A stretch of 64,000 bases of DNA from Blastococcus sp. TBT05-19 (GTDB lineage Bacteria; Actinomycetota; Actinomycetes; Mycobacteriales; Geodermatophilaceae), in NCBI RefSeq assembly GCF_003319095.1, contig NZ_QOHI01000007.1, positions 223,699 through 287,698 of the forward strand, written 5' to 3'. A program made the position numbers and the translations under genes. The notes under the pieces were generated by a model. That model had not been told where the DNA came from and did not search any database. It was given only the letters and a program-made list of their open reading frames with translations. Shown one piece after another: positions 49,303-56,912 of the stretch; position 1 is the first letter of the stretch; every line of letters begins with the position of its first letter.

Positions 49303-49785
49303 TCAGCGACCGACGTAGGCCAGCCGGGACTCCGGCGTCGCGAGCAGGTAGAGCACCGCGACGACGACGGCCAGGATCGGCAGCCCGATCAGCGGCATCT
49401 GCGCGGAGAACGCGAAGGTGAAGCCGACCAGCGCGAGGAACAGCTGGAGGGCGATGACCGGGCCACGGGCCCAGCCGGCCACCCGCCGCAGGCCGGCGGC
49501 CCCGGCCCCGAGGACACCGGCGGCGAGCGAGGCGAGCACGACCTCGGCGAGCGCCCGGGCGGTGCTCTCGGCGCCGCCGGTCAGGGTCAGGTAGAGCAGG
49601 ACGAGGGCGCCGATCCCGAACGCGACGGCCTCGACGGCGACCGCGAGGGCGGCCCGGCGCAGCGAGGGCGGCGCCTCCGGTCCGGAGCGCGCGGGACGGG
49701 GTGCCGGCTCGGCCGCGACCGCGCCGAACAGCCGGTCGGACAGCCGGCGGGGCGGCGGGGACGACGCGCTCCGGTCCTCGGTCAC
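49303..49785 (-). CDS. membrane protein of unknown function, four helices
   Basis: 160 residues, GTG at 49785. About 45 polar Pro/Arg-rich residues precede four hydrophobic segments (AALAVAVEAVAFGIGALVLLYL; ALAEVVLASLAAGVLGAGAAGL; PVIALQLFLALVGFTFAF; IGLPILAVVVAVLYLLA). The layout matches unnamed actinobacterial integral membrane proteins next to whiB1-region genes. Function unknown. Confidence 0.8.
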   Translation of the reverse strand: MTEDRSASSPPPRRLSDRLFGAVAAEPAPRPARSGPEAPPSLRRAALAVAVEAVAFGIGALVLLYLTLTGGAESTARALAEVVLASLAAGVLGAGAAGLRRVAGWARGPVIALQLFLALVGFTFAFSAQMPLIGLPILAVVVAVLYLLATPESRLAYVGR

Positions 49786-49792
49786 GGCTGCG

Positions 49793-49798
49793 AGATTA
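49793..49798 (-). promoter_or_regulatory. leaderless -10 (TAATCT) for the membrane protein gene
   Basis: TAATCT on the minus strand ends seven bases before the GTG at 49785. It is the closest match to TATAAT among the window's leaderless sites. Confidence 0.6.
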
Positions 49799-49867
49799 CG
49801 CGGCGGAGGCCGACCGCCCTCCCCTCCAGGCTGCGCCGTCCTCCCGCGTCCGGGCGTTCCCGCTGGT

Positions 49868-49873
49868 TAGCCT
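49868..49873 (+). promoter_or_regulatory. leaderless -10 (TAGCCT) for diacylglycerol kinase gene
   Basis: TAGCCT at -12 to -7 from the ATG at 49880. Together with the site at 49793 it makes a divergent pair of leaderless promoters within 94 bases. Confidence 0.6.
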
Positions 49874-49879
49874 GGCGGT

Positions 49880-50905
49880 ATGCGCGCGCTCGTGGTGGTC
49901 AATCCGGCGGCGACGACCACCTCCGCGAAGATGCGGGACGTGCTGGTCGGCGCCCTGGCCAGCGAGCTCAAGCTCGAGGTCGCCGAGACCGGGCACCGCG
50001 GTCACGCCCGCGAGCTCGGCGCGCGCGCCGCCGCCGACGGGGTCGACGTCGTGGTGTCCGTCGGCGGTGACGGCACGGTGAACGAGGTGGTCAACGGCCT
50101 GCTGAGCGACGGCCCCCGTCCCGGCCTGCCGGCCCTCGCCGTCGTCCCGGGGGGCTCCACCAACGTCTTCTCCCGGGCGCTGGGGCGGTCCCGCGACCCG
50201 GTCGAGGCGACCGCCGAGATCATCGCCTCGCTGCGCGCCGGGCGGACGCGGCCGGTCTCGCTCGGCACGATCTCCGCCACGGGCACCAGCACGGCCGCCG
50301 TGACCGGGGTGGCCCCGCGTGCGGCCGAGGCGGTCGCCGAGGCCGACGCGGACCGGCACGACGGCGGGTGGACGACGCCGCGCTGGTTCGTGTTCGCCGC
50401 CGGCTTCGGCTTCGACGCCGAGGTCATCGCCCGGGTCGAGGCCCGGCGGGCGCAGGGCCGGAAGTCGACCGGAGCCCTCTACGTGCGGGAGGGCACGAAG
50501 ACCTTCCTGTTCGGCCGCGACCGCCGGCGTCCGGCCATGACGTTGCAGGTGCCCGGGGAGCCGGCCGTGGAGGACCTCTTCCTCTGCCTCGTCTCGAACG
50601 TGAGCCCCTGGACGTATCTCGGCGCGCGGGCGGTGAACCCGACGCCCCAGGCGTCCTTCGACACCGGTCTGGACGTCTTCGCCCTGGGCCGGACCAGCAC
50701 CAGCCGGATGCTGCGGGCGCTGCGCCAGACGATGCGCGCGGAGCCCGATCTGCGGGGCAAGGGGCTGCACCGCTGGCACGACCTGCCGTCGCTGTCCCTG
50801 ACCGCCGCACGGCCCCAGGGCTGGCAGGTCGACGGCGAGCACCTGGGCACCGCGACCGGCGTGCGCATCCAGGACGTGCCCGACGCGCTGCGCGTGGTGG
50901 CCTGA
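49880..50905 (+). CDS. diacylglycerol kinase family lipid kinase
   Basis: 341 residues, ATG at 49880. ALVVVNPAATTTSAKM, the nucleotide loop VVSVGGDGTVNEVVNGLL and VVPGGSTNVFSRALG define the DAGK catalytic domain; the C-terminal half ends with the family strand WQVDGEHLG. A loop rich in Ala/Ser/Thr (ATGTSTAAVTGVAPRAAEAV) is inserted in the middle. Phosphorylates diacylglycerol or a related lipid for phospholipid or glycolipid recycling. Confidence 0.93.
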   Translation: MRALVVVNPAATTTSAKMRDVLVGALASELKLEVAETGHRGHARELGARAAADGVDVVVSVGGDGTVNEVVNGLLSDGPRPGLPALAVVPGGSTNVFSRALGRSRDPVEATAEIIASLRAGRTRPVSLGTISATGTSTAAVTGVAPRAAEAVAEADADRHDGGWTTPRWFVFAAGFGFDAEVIARVEARRAQGRKSTGALYVREGTKTFLFGRDRRRPAMTLQVPGEPAVEDLFLCLVSNVSPWTYLGARAVNPTPQASFDTGLDVFALGRTSTSRMLRALRQTMRAEPDLRGKGLHRWHDLPSLSLTAARPQGWQVDGEHLGTATGVRIQDVPDALRVVA

Positions 50906-50967
50906 GCACATCGCCGGACGTTCCGCGACCCCGTTCCTCCCGCCGAGTGGCGGGCCTATCACGCGCG

Positions 50968-50985
50968 TGGTGAGGTTGCTCACGC
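50968..50985. promoter_or_regulatory. CRP/GlxR-like operator upstream of whiB1
   Basis: GTGA-N6-TCAC (GTGAGGTTGCTCAC at 50970-50983) is a perfect core of the CRP-family half-site pair. It lies about 30 bases upstream of the putative -35. In M. tuberculosis the cAMP receptor protein binds upstream of whiB1, so the same control is likely here. Confidence 0.65.
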
Positions 50986-51011
50986 GGGGGTCCGGGGTGG
51001 GGTTGATTCCC

Positions 51012-51039
51012 TTGACTTGCGACTTTCCCGTGAAAACAT
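51012..51039 (+). promoter_or_regulatory. whiB1: putative whiB1 promoter
   Basis: TTGACT (51012-51017) and AAACAT (51034-51039), 16 bases apart; the -10 is a poor match. The region 51000-51060 is markedly less GC-rich than its surroundings, as expected for a promoter. The leader would be about 135 bases long. Confidence 0.5.
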
Positions 51040-51182
51040 CGCTGCAGGAACGCAACCTGCCGGTAACAAGAGCAGGCAGTCGCTGCCGCCATGGCGCTGG
51101 GTAACCGGTGTCGGCCCGGCGAAGGCGGACCACGTACGCGACTGACGCACCGAACCATAACGACATCGAGGAGTTCGAAGCC

Positions 51183-51434
51183 ATGGACTGGCGCCACCGC
51201 GCGCTCTGCCGGGACGAGGATCCGGAGCTGTTCTTCCCCATCGGGACGACCGGTCCGGCGATCGGCCAGATCGAGCAGGCGAAGGCCGTGTGCCAGCGCT
51301 GCCCCGTGACGCAGTCGTGCCTGGACTGGGCTCTCCGCTCGGGCCAGGACTCCGGCGTCTGGGGCGGTCTCTCCGAGGACGAGCGACGCGCGCTGAAGCG
51401 CCGTCAGGCTCGCACCCGGGTCCGCACCGCCTGA
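51183..51434 (+). CDS. whiB1: WhiB1-type Fe-S transcriptional regulator
   Basis: 83 residues from the ATG at 51183 (MDWRHRALCRDEDPELFFP), matching WhiB1 almost residue for residue at its start. Cys9, Cys37, Cys40 and Cys46 hold the 4Fe-4S cluster; GVWGG and the basic tail RRALKRRQARTRVR follow. WhiB1 is an essential, nitric-oxide-sensitive regulator that binds sigma factor region 4. GAGGAG lies 15 bases upstream, rather far. The neighbours pdtaS and the sigH region match the mycobacterial order. A CRP-like site is upstream. Confidence 0.96.
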   Translation: MDWRHRALCRDEDPELFFPIGTTGPAIGQIEQAKAVCQRCPVTQSCLDWALRSGQDSGVWGGLSEDERRALKRRQARTRVRTA

Positions 51435-51500
51435 CAGCCGCGCACGACCGGCCGTCGCACCGCGGCGGCCACCGCACCACAGCGTTCGCAGAGACCGCCA

Positions 51501-51534
51501 CGAGGCCGGTCCGGGATCTCCCGGGCCGGCCTCG
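51501..51534. terminator. bidirectional terminator between whiB1 and pdtaS
   Basis: CGAGGCCGGTCCGGG and CCCGGGCCGGCCTCG (51520-51534) pair over 15 positions with one G-T, around an ATCT loop. It serves the plus-strand whiB1 and the minus-strand pdtaS; GTTT follows on the plus strand. Confidence 0.8.
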
Positions 51535-51548
51535 GCGTTTCCCGGCGC

Positions 51549-53030
51549 TCAGCGGCGGGGCCAGGCGCTGCCCGGCAGGGCCAGGACCACCTCGGTCCCC
51601 TGGGCGTCGTCCGGTGCACCCATGGTGAGCGTGCCGCCGAGCTCGCTGGTCACCAGCGTCCGCACGATCTGCAGGCCGAGCCCGTCGCTGGCGGCCGGGT
51701 CGAAGCCGTCCGGCAGGCCCCGCCCGTTGTCCCGCACCCGCACCACCAGGTCGTCCCCGGTGCGCTCGGCGACGAGCTCGATGACCCCCGGCGCCCCCTC
51801 GGGGAAGGCGTGCTCCGCCGCGTTGTGCAGCAGCTCGGTCACCGCCAGGACCAGCGGGGTGGCCGCGGCGGCGGGCAGCTCGCCGAACGAGCCCGTCCGC
51901 CGGGTGCGGGCGGCCGGCCCCACGGACGTGAGGTCGCCGAGCATGGGCAGCACCTGGTCCAGCACGTCGTCGACGTCGACGACGTCCTCCCGGCTGCCGG
52001 CCAGCGTCTCGTGCACGACGGCGATGGAGGCGACCCGGCGCACCGACTCCTCCAGCGCCGCCCGCGCCGCCGGCTCGGTCATCCGCCGCGCCTGCAGCCG
52101 CAGCAGCGCCGCCACCGTCTGCAGGTTGTTCTTCACGCGGTGGTGGATCTCGCGGATGGTGGCGTCCTTGGTCAGCAGCGCCCGGTCCCGGCGTCGGACG
52201 TCGGTGACGTCGCGGACGAGCACCAGGGCCCCGGGTTCGCCGTCCGGCCCCAGGAGCGGCAGCGCCCGCAGCAGCAGGGTGGCGCTGGCCGCCTCGACGT
52301 CCATCGGGTCCGGGTACCGGCCGGCCACCGCGGCGGAGACGGCGGCCGCGGCCGCCTCCCCCGAGACCCGGTCGGTCACCGACCGGCAGGTGATGTCGGC
52401 GAGCTCGACTCCGGCCAGGTCGCGGGTCACGCCGATCCGCCGGTAGGCCGAGACCGCGTTGGGGCTGGCGTAGGAGACCGCGCCGGCGGCGTCCAGCCGC
52501 AGCAGGCCGTCGCCCACCCGCGGTCCCATCTCGGCGTCCTGCAGCTTCGCCGGCGGGAACGACCCCGCCGACACCATGAGGCACAGGTCGGCGGCGATGT
52601 CGAGGTAGGTGAGCTCGAGGGTCGAGGGCGAGCGGGTGACCGCCAGGTTGGTGTCCTTGGCCAGGACGGCGATCACGCCGCCCTCGTGCCGCACCGGGAT
52701 GACCTCGCGCCGCCGCGGCACGGGGCCCGACCAGTCGGGCTCCCCCTCGGTGACCGGGCGGCCCTCCCGGTAGGCGACGGCGAAGGGAGCCGCCTCGGCG
52801 CCGTCGACCTCCTCGCCCACCATGTCCTCGGGCCGGCTCGTCGAGGTGGTCAGCGGTCGCACCTGCGCCACGCACCACCAGGCCCCCGTGTCCAGCGGCA
52901 CCCACAGCGTCAGGTCGGCGAAGGCCAGGTCGGCCAGCAGCTGCCAGTCGGCGACGAGCCGCCGGGCGTGGTCGACCTGTGCCGGGCTGGAGGCCGTGCC
53001 GCGCGTGAGGCGCTCGGAGAGGCTGCTCAT
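51549..53030 (-). CDS. pdtaS: sensor histidine kinase PdtaS
   Basis: 493 residues, ATG at 53030. N-terminal GAF-like region (LLADLAFADLTLWVPLDTGAWWCVAQVRP), PAS domain (LLRLDAAGAVSYASPNAVSAYRRIG), then HisKA_2 with phospho-acceptor His near 296 in EIHHRVKNNLQTVAALLRLQ, and a HATPase_c domain (TELLHNAAEHAFPEG, RDNGRGLPDGFD, GLGLQIVRTLV). Cytosolic, no membrane helix. In mycobacteria PdtaS signals to PdtaR, an RNA-binding antiterminator that senses copper/NO and nutrient state; pdtaR is not in this window. Convergent with whiB1. Confidence 0.94.
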   Translation of the reverse strand: MSSLSERLTRGTASSPAQVDHARRLVADWQLLADLAFADLTLWVPLDTGAWWCVAQVRPLTTSTSRPEDMVGEEVDGAEAAPFAVAYREGRPVTEGEPDWSGPVPRRREVIPVRHEGGVIAVLAKDTNLAVTRSPSTLELTYLDIAADLCLMVSAGSFPPAKLQDAEMGPRVGDGLLRLDAAGAVSYASPNAVSAYRRIGVTRDLAGVELADITCRSVTDRVSGEAAAAAVSAAVAGRYPDPMDVEAASATLLLRALPLLGPDGEPGALVLVRDVTDVRRRDRALLTKDATIREIHHRVKNNLQTVAALLRLQARRMTEPAARAALEESVRRVASIAVVHETLAGSREDVVDVDDVLDQVLPMLGDLTSVGPAARTRRTGSFGELPAAAATPLVLAVTELLHNAAEHAFPEGAPGVIELVAERTGDDLVVRVRDNGRGLPDGFDPAASDGLGLQIVRTLVTSELGGTLTMGAPDDAQGTEVVLALPGSAWPRR

Positions 53031-53040
53031 GGTGGCCCCG

Positions 53041-53046
53041 AGCGTA
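53041..53046 (-). promoter_or_regulatory. putative -10 (TACGCT) for pdtaS
   Basis: TACGCT on the minus strand ends ten bases before the pdtaS ATG, giving a leader of about 3-4 bases. Confidence 0.4.
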
Positions 53047-53060
53047 GGCGGGCGCCTCCG

Positions 53061-53066
53061 TACCCT
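53061..53066 (+). promoter_or_regulatory. leaderless -10 (TACCCT) for GNAT gene
   Basis: TACCCT at -12 to -7 from the GTG at 53073, favouring this codon over the adjacent GTG at 53076. Confidence 0.55.
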
Positions 53067-53072
53067 CGGGGC

Positions 53073-53570
53073 GTGGTGTCCGTCCCCGCCCTGCGCATCG
53101 AGCCCGCCGCTCCCGGGGACCACCCCCGGATCGCCGACCTCACGGTGGCGACCTACGTGGGGGGTGGGCTCGCCTCCCCCGGCTACGCGACCGAGCTCGC
53201 CGACGTCGCCGGCCGCGCCGCCCGTGCCGAGCTCCTCGTCGTCCGGGACCACGACGGACGCGTCGTCGGCAGCGTCGCCCTGGTGCTGGAGGGCGACTTC
53301 GGCGAGGTGACCGAGTCCGACGACGAGGCCGGCTTCCGGATGCTCGTGGTGGATCCCGCCGTCCAGGGACGCGGGATCGGCGCCGCGCTGGTGCAGGAGT
53401 GCCTGGCCCGCGCCCGGGCCGCCGGGAAGCGGCGCGTGGTCATCTCCACCGGCACGCGGATGACCGCCGCGCAGCGGCTCTACGAGCGGCTGGGGTTCGT
53501 CCGGCTGCCCGAACGCGACTGGACGCCGGTCCCCGGCGTCGACCTGCTGGTCTACGCCCGGGAGCTGTGA
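53073..53570 (+). CDS. GNAT-family N-acetyltransferase
   Basis: 165 residues from the GTG at 53073 (or the GTG immediately after). Acetyl-CoA motif MLVVDPAVQGRGIGAALVQECL and C-terminal TRMTAAQRLYERLGFVRLPERDW. Divergent from pdtaS and convergent with the biotin-carrier gene. Substrate unknown. Confidence 0.9.
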   Translation: MVSVPALRIEPAAPGDHPRIADLTVATYVGGGLASPGYATELADVAGRAARAELLVVRDHDGRVVGSVALVLEGDFGEVTESDDEAGFRMLVVDPAVQGRGIGAALVQECLARARAAGKRRVVISTGTRMTAAQRLYERLGFVRLPERDWTPVPGVDLLVYAREL

Positions 53571-53572
53571 GG

Positions 53573-53797
53573 TCAGGCAGCCGCGACGGTGGCGATGAGA
53601 TCGCCCTCCTGGAGGACCTCGCCCTCCACCACGTGCATCTCCTGCACGGTTCCCGCGTGCTCGGTGAGCACCGGGATCTCCATCTTCATGGACTCCAAGA
53701 TCACCAGCGTGTCGCCGGCGGACACCGGGGATCCGGGCCCCACGAGCACCTTCCAGACGCTGGAGACCATCTCCGCGTGGATCTCCTCGACCGCCAC
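53573..53797 (-). CDS. biotin/lipoyl-attachment (BCCP-like) small protein
   Basis: 74 residues from the GTG at 53797, with GGAGG five bases upstream; a longer frame upstream lacks support. The whole protein is one carrier domain with the modification Lys in LVILESMKMEIPVLTE. It matches the biotinylated M. tuberculosis Rv3221c (TB7.3) in size and place. No transcarboxylase gene is near, so which enzyme it serves is unknown. Directly downstream of a carboxylase-like gene. Confidence 0.92.
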   Translation of the reverse strand: MAVEEIHAEMVSSVWKVLVGPGSPVSAGDTLVILESMKMEIPVLTEHAGTVQEMHVVEGEVLQEGDLIATVAAA

Positions 53798-53854
53798 CGC
53801 GACCTCCTGCTCGACCGTCCGCGAGCCCTCATCCAAGCACGAGGCGGAGAGGTG

Positions 53855-54901
53855 TCAGCCGCGCGGCAGCGCCTCGTCGGCGGCGAGTCGCCCGAGCACG
53901 GCGCACACCTCGGCGCCGTCGTGCGGTACACCGGTCTCCGGGAGCCCGGACAGCGCGTCGCTCGCCGCGCGGGCGGCGGTCGGGGTGTCGGCAGCTCCGG
54001 CGCTCACCGTGGCCAGCAGGGCGTCGTACCAGCCGTCCAGCCGGTCACCGGGGTCGTACCCGGTGACGGCGACGAGGTCCACGCCGTCCGCCGGCACCGG
54101 AGGGCGTCCCGAGCCGGGCAGCCGCCCGGTGATCCGGCCCGCGGTGCCCGGCGCCAGGGTCGACCGCAGCTGGACGGCGACGGCCGAGCGCGGCGCGGAA
54201 CCGGCGGGTGCCGCGGCGGTGTCGCGCGGGCCCGCGGCGCTGCGCAGCGCGAGCTCCACGGCGTCGACGCCGTGCGACCGCTCCAGCACCGCCATGTCGA
54301 GCGAGAGCCCGGCCGCGACCTCGGCGAGCTCGCCGTCCGGTGAGATGCCGACCGTGACCAGGCCGCGCCAGCCCAGCTCGGGCAGCCGGCGCGCGGCGGC
54401 CGGCAGCTGCTCGGGGACGCCGGGGGTCCAGGAGACGCGGGCGATGCCGGCGGCGCGGTCGCGGGCGACCGGCGTGGTGAAGCGCAGCCCCTCGGCGGTC
54501 ACCCAGGCGAGGAAGCCCCGCTCGCTCGCCGGCTCGACGCCGTCACCGCCGAGCCGCTCGAGCACCTCGGGGTCGGGACCGACCCAGCGCAGCCCGGCGG
54601 CGATCACCGCGGACGCCAGGCGCGCGTTCCCCGCCAGCGCCGGCGGCACGGGCAGCACCGCTTCGACACCGGTCCGCCGGGCGGCCTCGACGATCCGGTT
54701 CACCGCCAGGTAGCTCTCCGAGGCGGGCGCGGGGCCCAGCAGCACGGAGTCGTCGGCCAGCCGCACGTGCCGGGCGGACCGCTCGGACTCGCTGTGCACC
54801 GCCACGGCCTTCACCCCGAGCCGTTCGCAGGCGGTGACCGCCGCACAGCCGGCCGGGCCCCGTCCCGCGACGAGGACGCTCTCGATCTCCAGCTGAGGCA
54901 C
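53855..54901 (-). CDS. biotin-carboxylase-like protein, shrunken and probably non-catalytic
   Basis: 348 residues, GTG at 54901 with AGGAAA upstream. The first 120 residues follow the biotin carboxylase N-terminal domain (SVLVAGRGPAGCAAVTACERLG, AVHSESERSARHVRLADDSVLLGP, YLAVNRIVEAA, AGLRWVGPDPEVLERLG). The ATP-grasp part is reduced: the glycine-rich KAAGGGGG loop and the catalytic Glu/Arg motifs are missing, though a weak WTPGVPEQLP stretch and a C-terminal domain-like end remain. With about 450 residues normal for a carboxylase, this looks like a decayed or repurposed paralogue. It precedes the carrier protein gene by 57 bases. Confidence 0.75.
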   Translation of the reverse strand: MPQLEIESVLVAGRGPAGCAAVTACERLGVKAVAVHSESERSARHVRLADDSVLLGPAPASESYLAVNRIVEAARRTGVEAVLPVPPALAGNARLASAVIAAGLRWVGPDPEVLERLGGDGVEPASERGFLAWVTAEGLRFTTPVARDRAAGIARVSWTPGVPEQLPAAARRLPELGWRGLVTVGISPDGELAEVAAGLSLDMAVLERSHGVDAVELALRSAAGPRDTAAAPAGSAPRSAVAVQLRSTLAPGTAGRITGRLPGSGRPPVPADGVDLVAVTGYDPGDRLDGWYDALLATVSAGAADTPTAARAASDALSGLPETGVPHDGAEVCAVLGRLAADEALPRG

Positions 54902-54926
54902 CGCGATTTCCTCCTGCGTTCCCCTG

Positions 54927-54944
54927 CCCGGCGAAGTCGCCGGG
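54927..54944. repeat. short hairpin CCCGGCGA/TCGCCGGG
   Basis: Eight-base arms with a two-base loop, in the leader upstream of the carboxylase-like gene and the divergent bL37 gene. Could be structural; no function can be assigned. Confidence 0.4.
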
Positions 54945-55073
54945 TCCCCCGTGAGAGGCTTGTCGCGTCAGCTTGGCGGGTTCGGCGACGCCGCGCACGA
55001 TACGTGTGCCGCATCCCGGGCCCGCGAGAACCAGGGCCGCCCGGCCCACCTGCAACGTGAGAGGAGGGCAGCG

Positions 55074-55148
55074 ATGTCCAAGCGCGGACGCAAGCGTCGC
55101 TCCCGCAAGGGGAGCAAGGCGAACCACGGCAAGCGTCCCAACGCCTGA
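55074..55148 (+). CDS. 50S ribosomal protein bL37
   Basis: 24 residues, ATG at 55074 with GAGGAGGG eight bases upstream. MSKRGRKRRSRKGSKANHG then KRPNA is nearly the same as the mycobacterial bL37 seen in ribosome structures, where it sits in the large subunit. Half of its residues are Lys or Arg. Homologues lie beside sigH in other actinobacteria. A terminator follows. It is easily missed because of its length. Confidence 0.9.
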   Translation: MSKRGRKRRSRKGSKANHGKRPNA

Positions 55149-55167
55149 GAGACGGCTCCGGACGCAC

Positions 55168-55206
55168 GAGCGCCCCGCCCCCGCTGCTCGCGGGTGCGGG
55201 GCGCTC
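55168..55206. terminator. bidirectional terminator between bL37 and rshA
   Basis: GAGCGCCCCGC (55168-55178) pairs with GCGGGGCGCTC (55196-55206), extended inward by CCCCGC/GCGGG. It lies 20 bases after the bL37 stop and just past the rshA stop on the other strand. Confidence 0.8.
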
Positions 55207-55220
55207 GGCCGTTCCGGGTC

Positions 55221-55550
55221 TCAGTCGGCGGTGCGCTCGATGGTCACGCGCTCGACGCTGATCTGGGTGCCGTCCTCCTCGAACGAGACGCTGGTCAGCT
55301 GCATCTTGATCCGGTCGCGCAGGCCCGTCGGCGGCTTGTCGCCACCGCAGCGGCGGCGCACCAGCGCCTTGAACTCCTGCTCGATCCCGAACTCCCGCAG
55401 GCACGACGAGCAGTCCTCGAGGTGCTCGGCGATCACCGCCCGCCGGGCGTCGTCCGTCTCGTGGTCGAGGAACTCGAAGACGTGCGTCAGGACGTCGTCG
55501 CAGGAGTTGATCTCGATCGGCTCACCGGCACGCGCAGCGTCGTCGCTCAT
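55221..55550 (-). CDS. rshA: zinc-binding anti-sigma factor RshA (RsrA family)
   Basis: 109 residues from the ATG at 55550, which overlaps the sigH stop (TGATG); a GTG one codon earlier is possible. The ZAS motif is His43-x3-Cys47-x2-Cys50 (HLEDCSSC). Under disulfide stress this motif loses zinc and releases the sigma factor. The C-terminal 45 residues (KMQLTSVSFEEDGTQISVER) resemble those of RshA. Coupled to sigH as in mycobacteria and streptomycetes. Confidence 0.94.
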   Translation of the reverse strand: MSDDAARAGEPIEINSCDDVLTHVFEFLDHETDDARRAVIAEHLEDCSSCLREFGIEQEFKALVRRRCGGDKPPTGLRDRIKMQLTSVSFEEDGTQISVERVTIERTAD

Positions 55551-56242
55551 CACTTGCTCGCTTCCTCACCGGCACCGGCACGGACGAAGCCACGCTCGCG
55601 GGCATAGTCGGCCAGCAGCTTCTGCAGGCCCCGCCGACCGCGGTGCAGCCGGGACATCACCGTGCCGATGGGCGTGCCCATGATCTCGGCGATCTCCTTG
55701 TAGGCGAAGCCCTCGACGTCGGCCAGGTACACCGCGAGCCGGAAGTCCTCGGGCAGCTGCTGCAGGGCCTCCTTGATGTCGGAATCCGGCAGGTGGTCCA
55801 GCGCCTCGATCTCGGCGGAGCGCAGACCGGTGGAGCTGTGCTCCTCGGCGGCGTACAGCTGCCAGTCCTGCACCTGCTCGGTGGGGTACTGCTGCGGCTG
55901 CCGCTGCTTCTTGCGGTAGCTGTTGATGTAGGTGTTCGTCAGGATCCGGTACAGCCACGCCTTGAGGTTGGTGCCCTCGGCGAACTGGTGGAACGCGGAG
56001 TACGCCTTGACGAACGTCTCCTGGACCAGGTCCTCGGCGTCGGCCGGGTTGCGGGTCATCCGCAGGGCCGCCGGGTACAGCTGGTCGAGGAAGGGCAGCG
56101 CGTCGCGCTCGAACCGGGCGTCGCGCTCGGCACGGGTCTCGGCGACCTCGGTGCGGCTGCCGCCCTCGCGGGCCTCGGGCACCTCTACGGGTGCGGCCTC
56201 CGGCAGCTGGCCAGGGTTCTGCACCGCGGACTCCTCAGGCAC
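55550..56242 (-). CDS. sigH: ECF RNA polymerase sigma factor SigH/SigR
   Basis: Directs the thiol-oxidative and heat stress regulon. Region 2 is [29 protein letters not shown] and [23 protein letters not shown]; region 4 is [42 protein letters not shown] (both split here by position, about residues 55-125 and 160-205). Three starts compete: GTG 56242 (230 residues, GAGAGGA site), GTG 56224 (224, GAGGAG site) and GTG 56281 (243, leaderless distance from TAGGAT). No GGAAT/GTT autoregulatory promoter could be found directly upstream. rshA overlaps its stop. Confidence 0.93.
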   Translation of the reverse strand: MPEESAVQNPGQLPEAAPVEVPEAREGGSRTEVAETRAERDARFERDALPFLDQLYPAALRMTRNPADAEDLVQETFVKAYSAFHQFAEGTNLKAWLYRILTNTYINSYRKKQRQPQQYPTEQVQDWQLYAAEEHSSTGLRSAEIEALDHLPDSDIKEALQQLPEDFRLAVYLADVEGFAYKEIAEIMGTPIGTVMSRLHRGRRGLQKLLADYARERGFVRAGAGEEASK

Positions 56243-56289
56243 CGACCGTCCTCTCTGGGGCCCCCGGACGCGGGGCGCCACATCGGTCG

Positions 56290-56295
56290 ATCCTA
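56290..56295 (-). promoter_or_regulatory. putative -10 (TAGGAT) upstream of sigH
   Basis: TAGGAT on the minus strand ends eight bases before the GTG at 56281. A housekeeping-type -10; transcript from here could start a longer SigH or serve the downstream GTG codons with a 40-60 base leader. Confidence 0.5.
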
Positions 56296-56424
56296 GCCGC
56301 GCGGCATCCGGACGGCCCGGGGGACGCCGGTGCGGGACCCTCTGACGGGTGCTGGAGACGGTGCTGCTCACGGGCGGTGCAACGGCTCGGTCGGCGCGAC
56401 GCATTCCCCGGCGGGAGATCTCGC

Positions 56425-56430
56425 TACAGT
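56425..56430 (+). promoter_or_regulatory. putative leaderless -10 (TACAGT) for YbaK gene
   Basis: TACAGT ends eight bases before the GTG at 56439. There is no Shine-Dalgarno near that GTG. Confidence 0.5.
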
Positions 56431-56438
56431 CCCGCGCC

Positions 56439-56912
56439 GTGGCGGCGACCCCGGCGGTGCGGATCCTGGAGCAGGCGAGGGTGGCGCACGTGCTGCACCC
56501 CTACGACCCGGAGCACCCCTCCGACCAGGGCCACGGCGAGGCGGCGGTCGCCGCACTGGGCGCCGATGCCCGGCAGGTGTTCAAGACCCTGCTGGCGCGC
56601 GTCGACGGCACGCTCACCGTGGCGGTGGTGCCGGTCAGCGGGACCCTCGACCTCAAGGCGCTCGCCGCGGCGGTGGGCGGGCGCAAGGCCGCGATGGCCG
56701 ACCCGGCCGACGCCGAGCGGGCCACCGGCTACGTGCTCGGCGGGATCAGCCCGATCGGCCAGAAGAAGGCCCATCCGACGGTGGTCGACGCCTCCGCGCT
56801 GGAGTTCACCACCGTCATGGTCAGCGCCGGCAAGCGGGGGCTGCAGCTGGAGCTGGCCCCGGCCGACCTCGTGCGCCTGACCCGCGCCCGCACCGCCTCC
56901 ATCGGGCGCTAG
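56439..56912 (+). CDS. ybaK: Cys-tRNA(Pro) deacylase, YbaK/EbsC family
   Basis: 157 residues from the GTG at 56439. Removes cysteine wrongly attached to tRNA-Pro. [11 protein letters not shown] carries the key Lys of the family, with [27 protein letters not shown] and [21 protein letters not shown]. The open frame runs further upstream but codon sense is lost there. Its stop overlaps by four bases the convergent spermidine-synthase-like gene. Confidence 0.93.
   Translation: MAATPAVRILEQARVAHVLHPYDPEHPSDQGHGEAAVAALGADARQVFKTLLARVDGTLTVAVVPVSGTLDLKALAAAVGGRKAAMADPADAERATGYVLGGISPIGQKKAHPTVVDASALEFTTVMVSAGKRGLQLELAPADLVRLTRARTASIGR

Noticed and set aside
56243..56350. SigR-type autoregulatory promoter (GGAAT...GTT) for sigH
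   Set aside because: No such pair found in the upstream sequence; only a housekeeping-like TAGGAT is visible.
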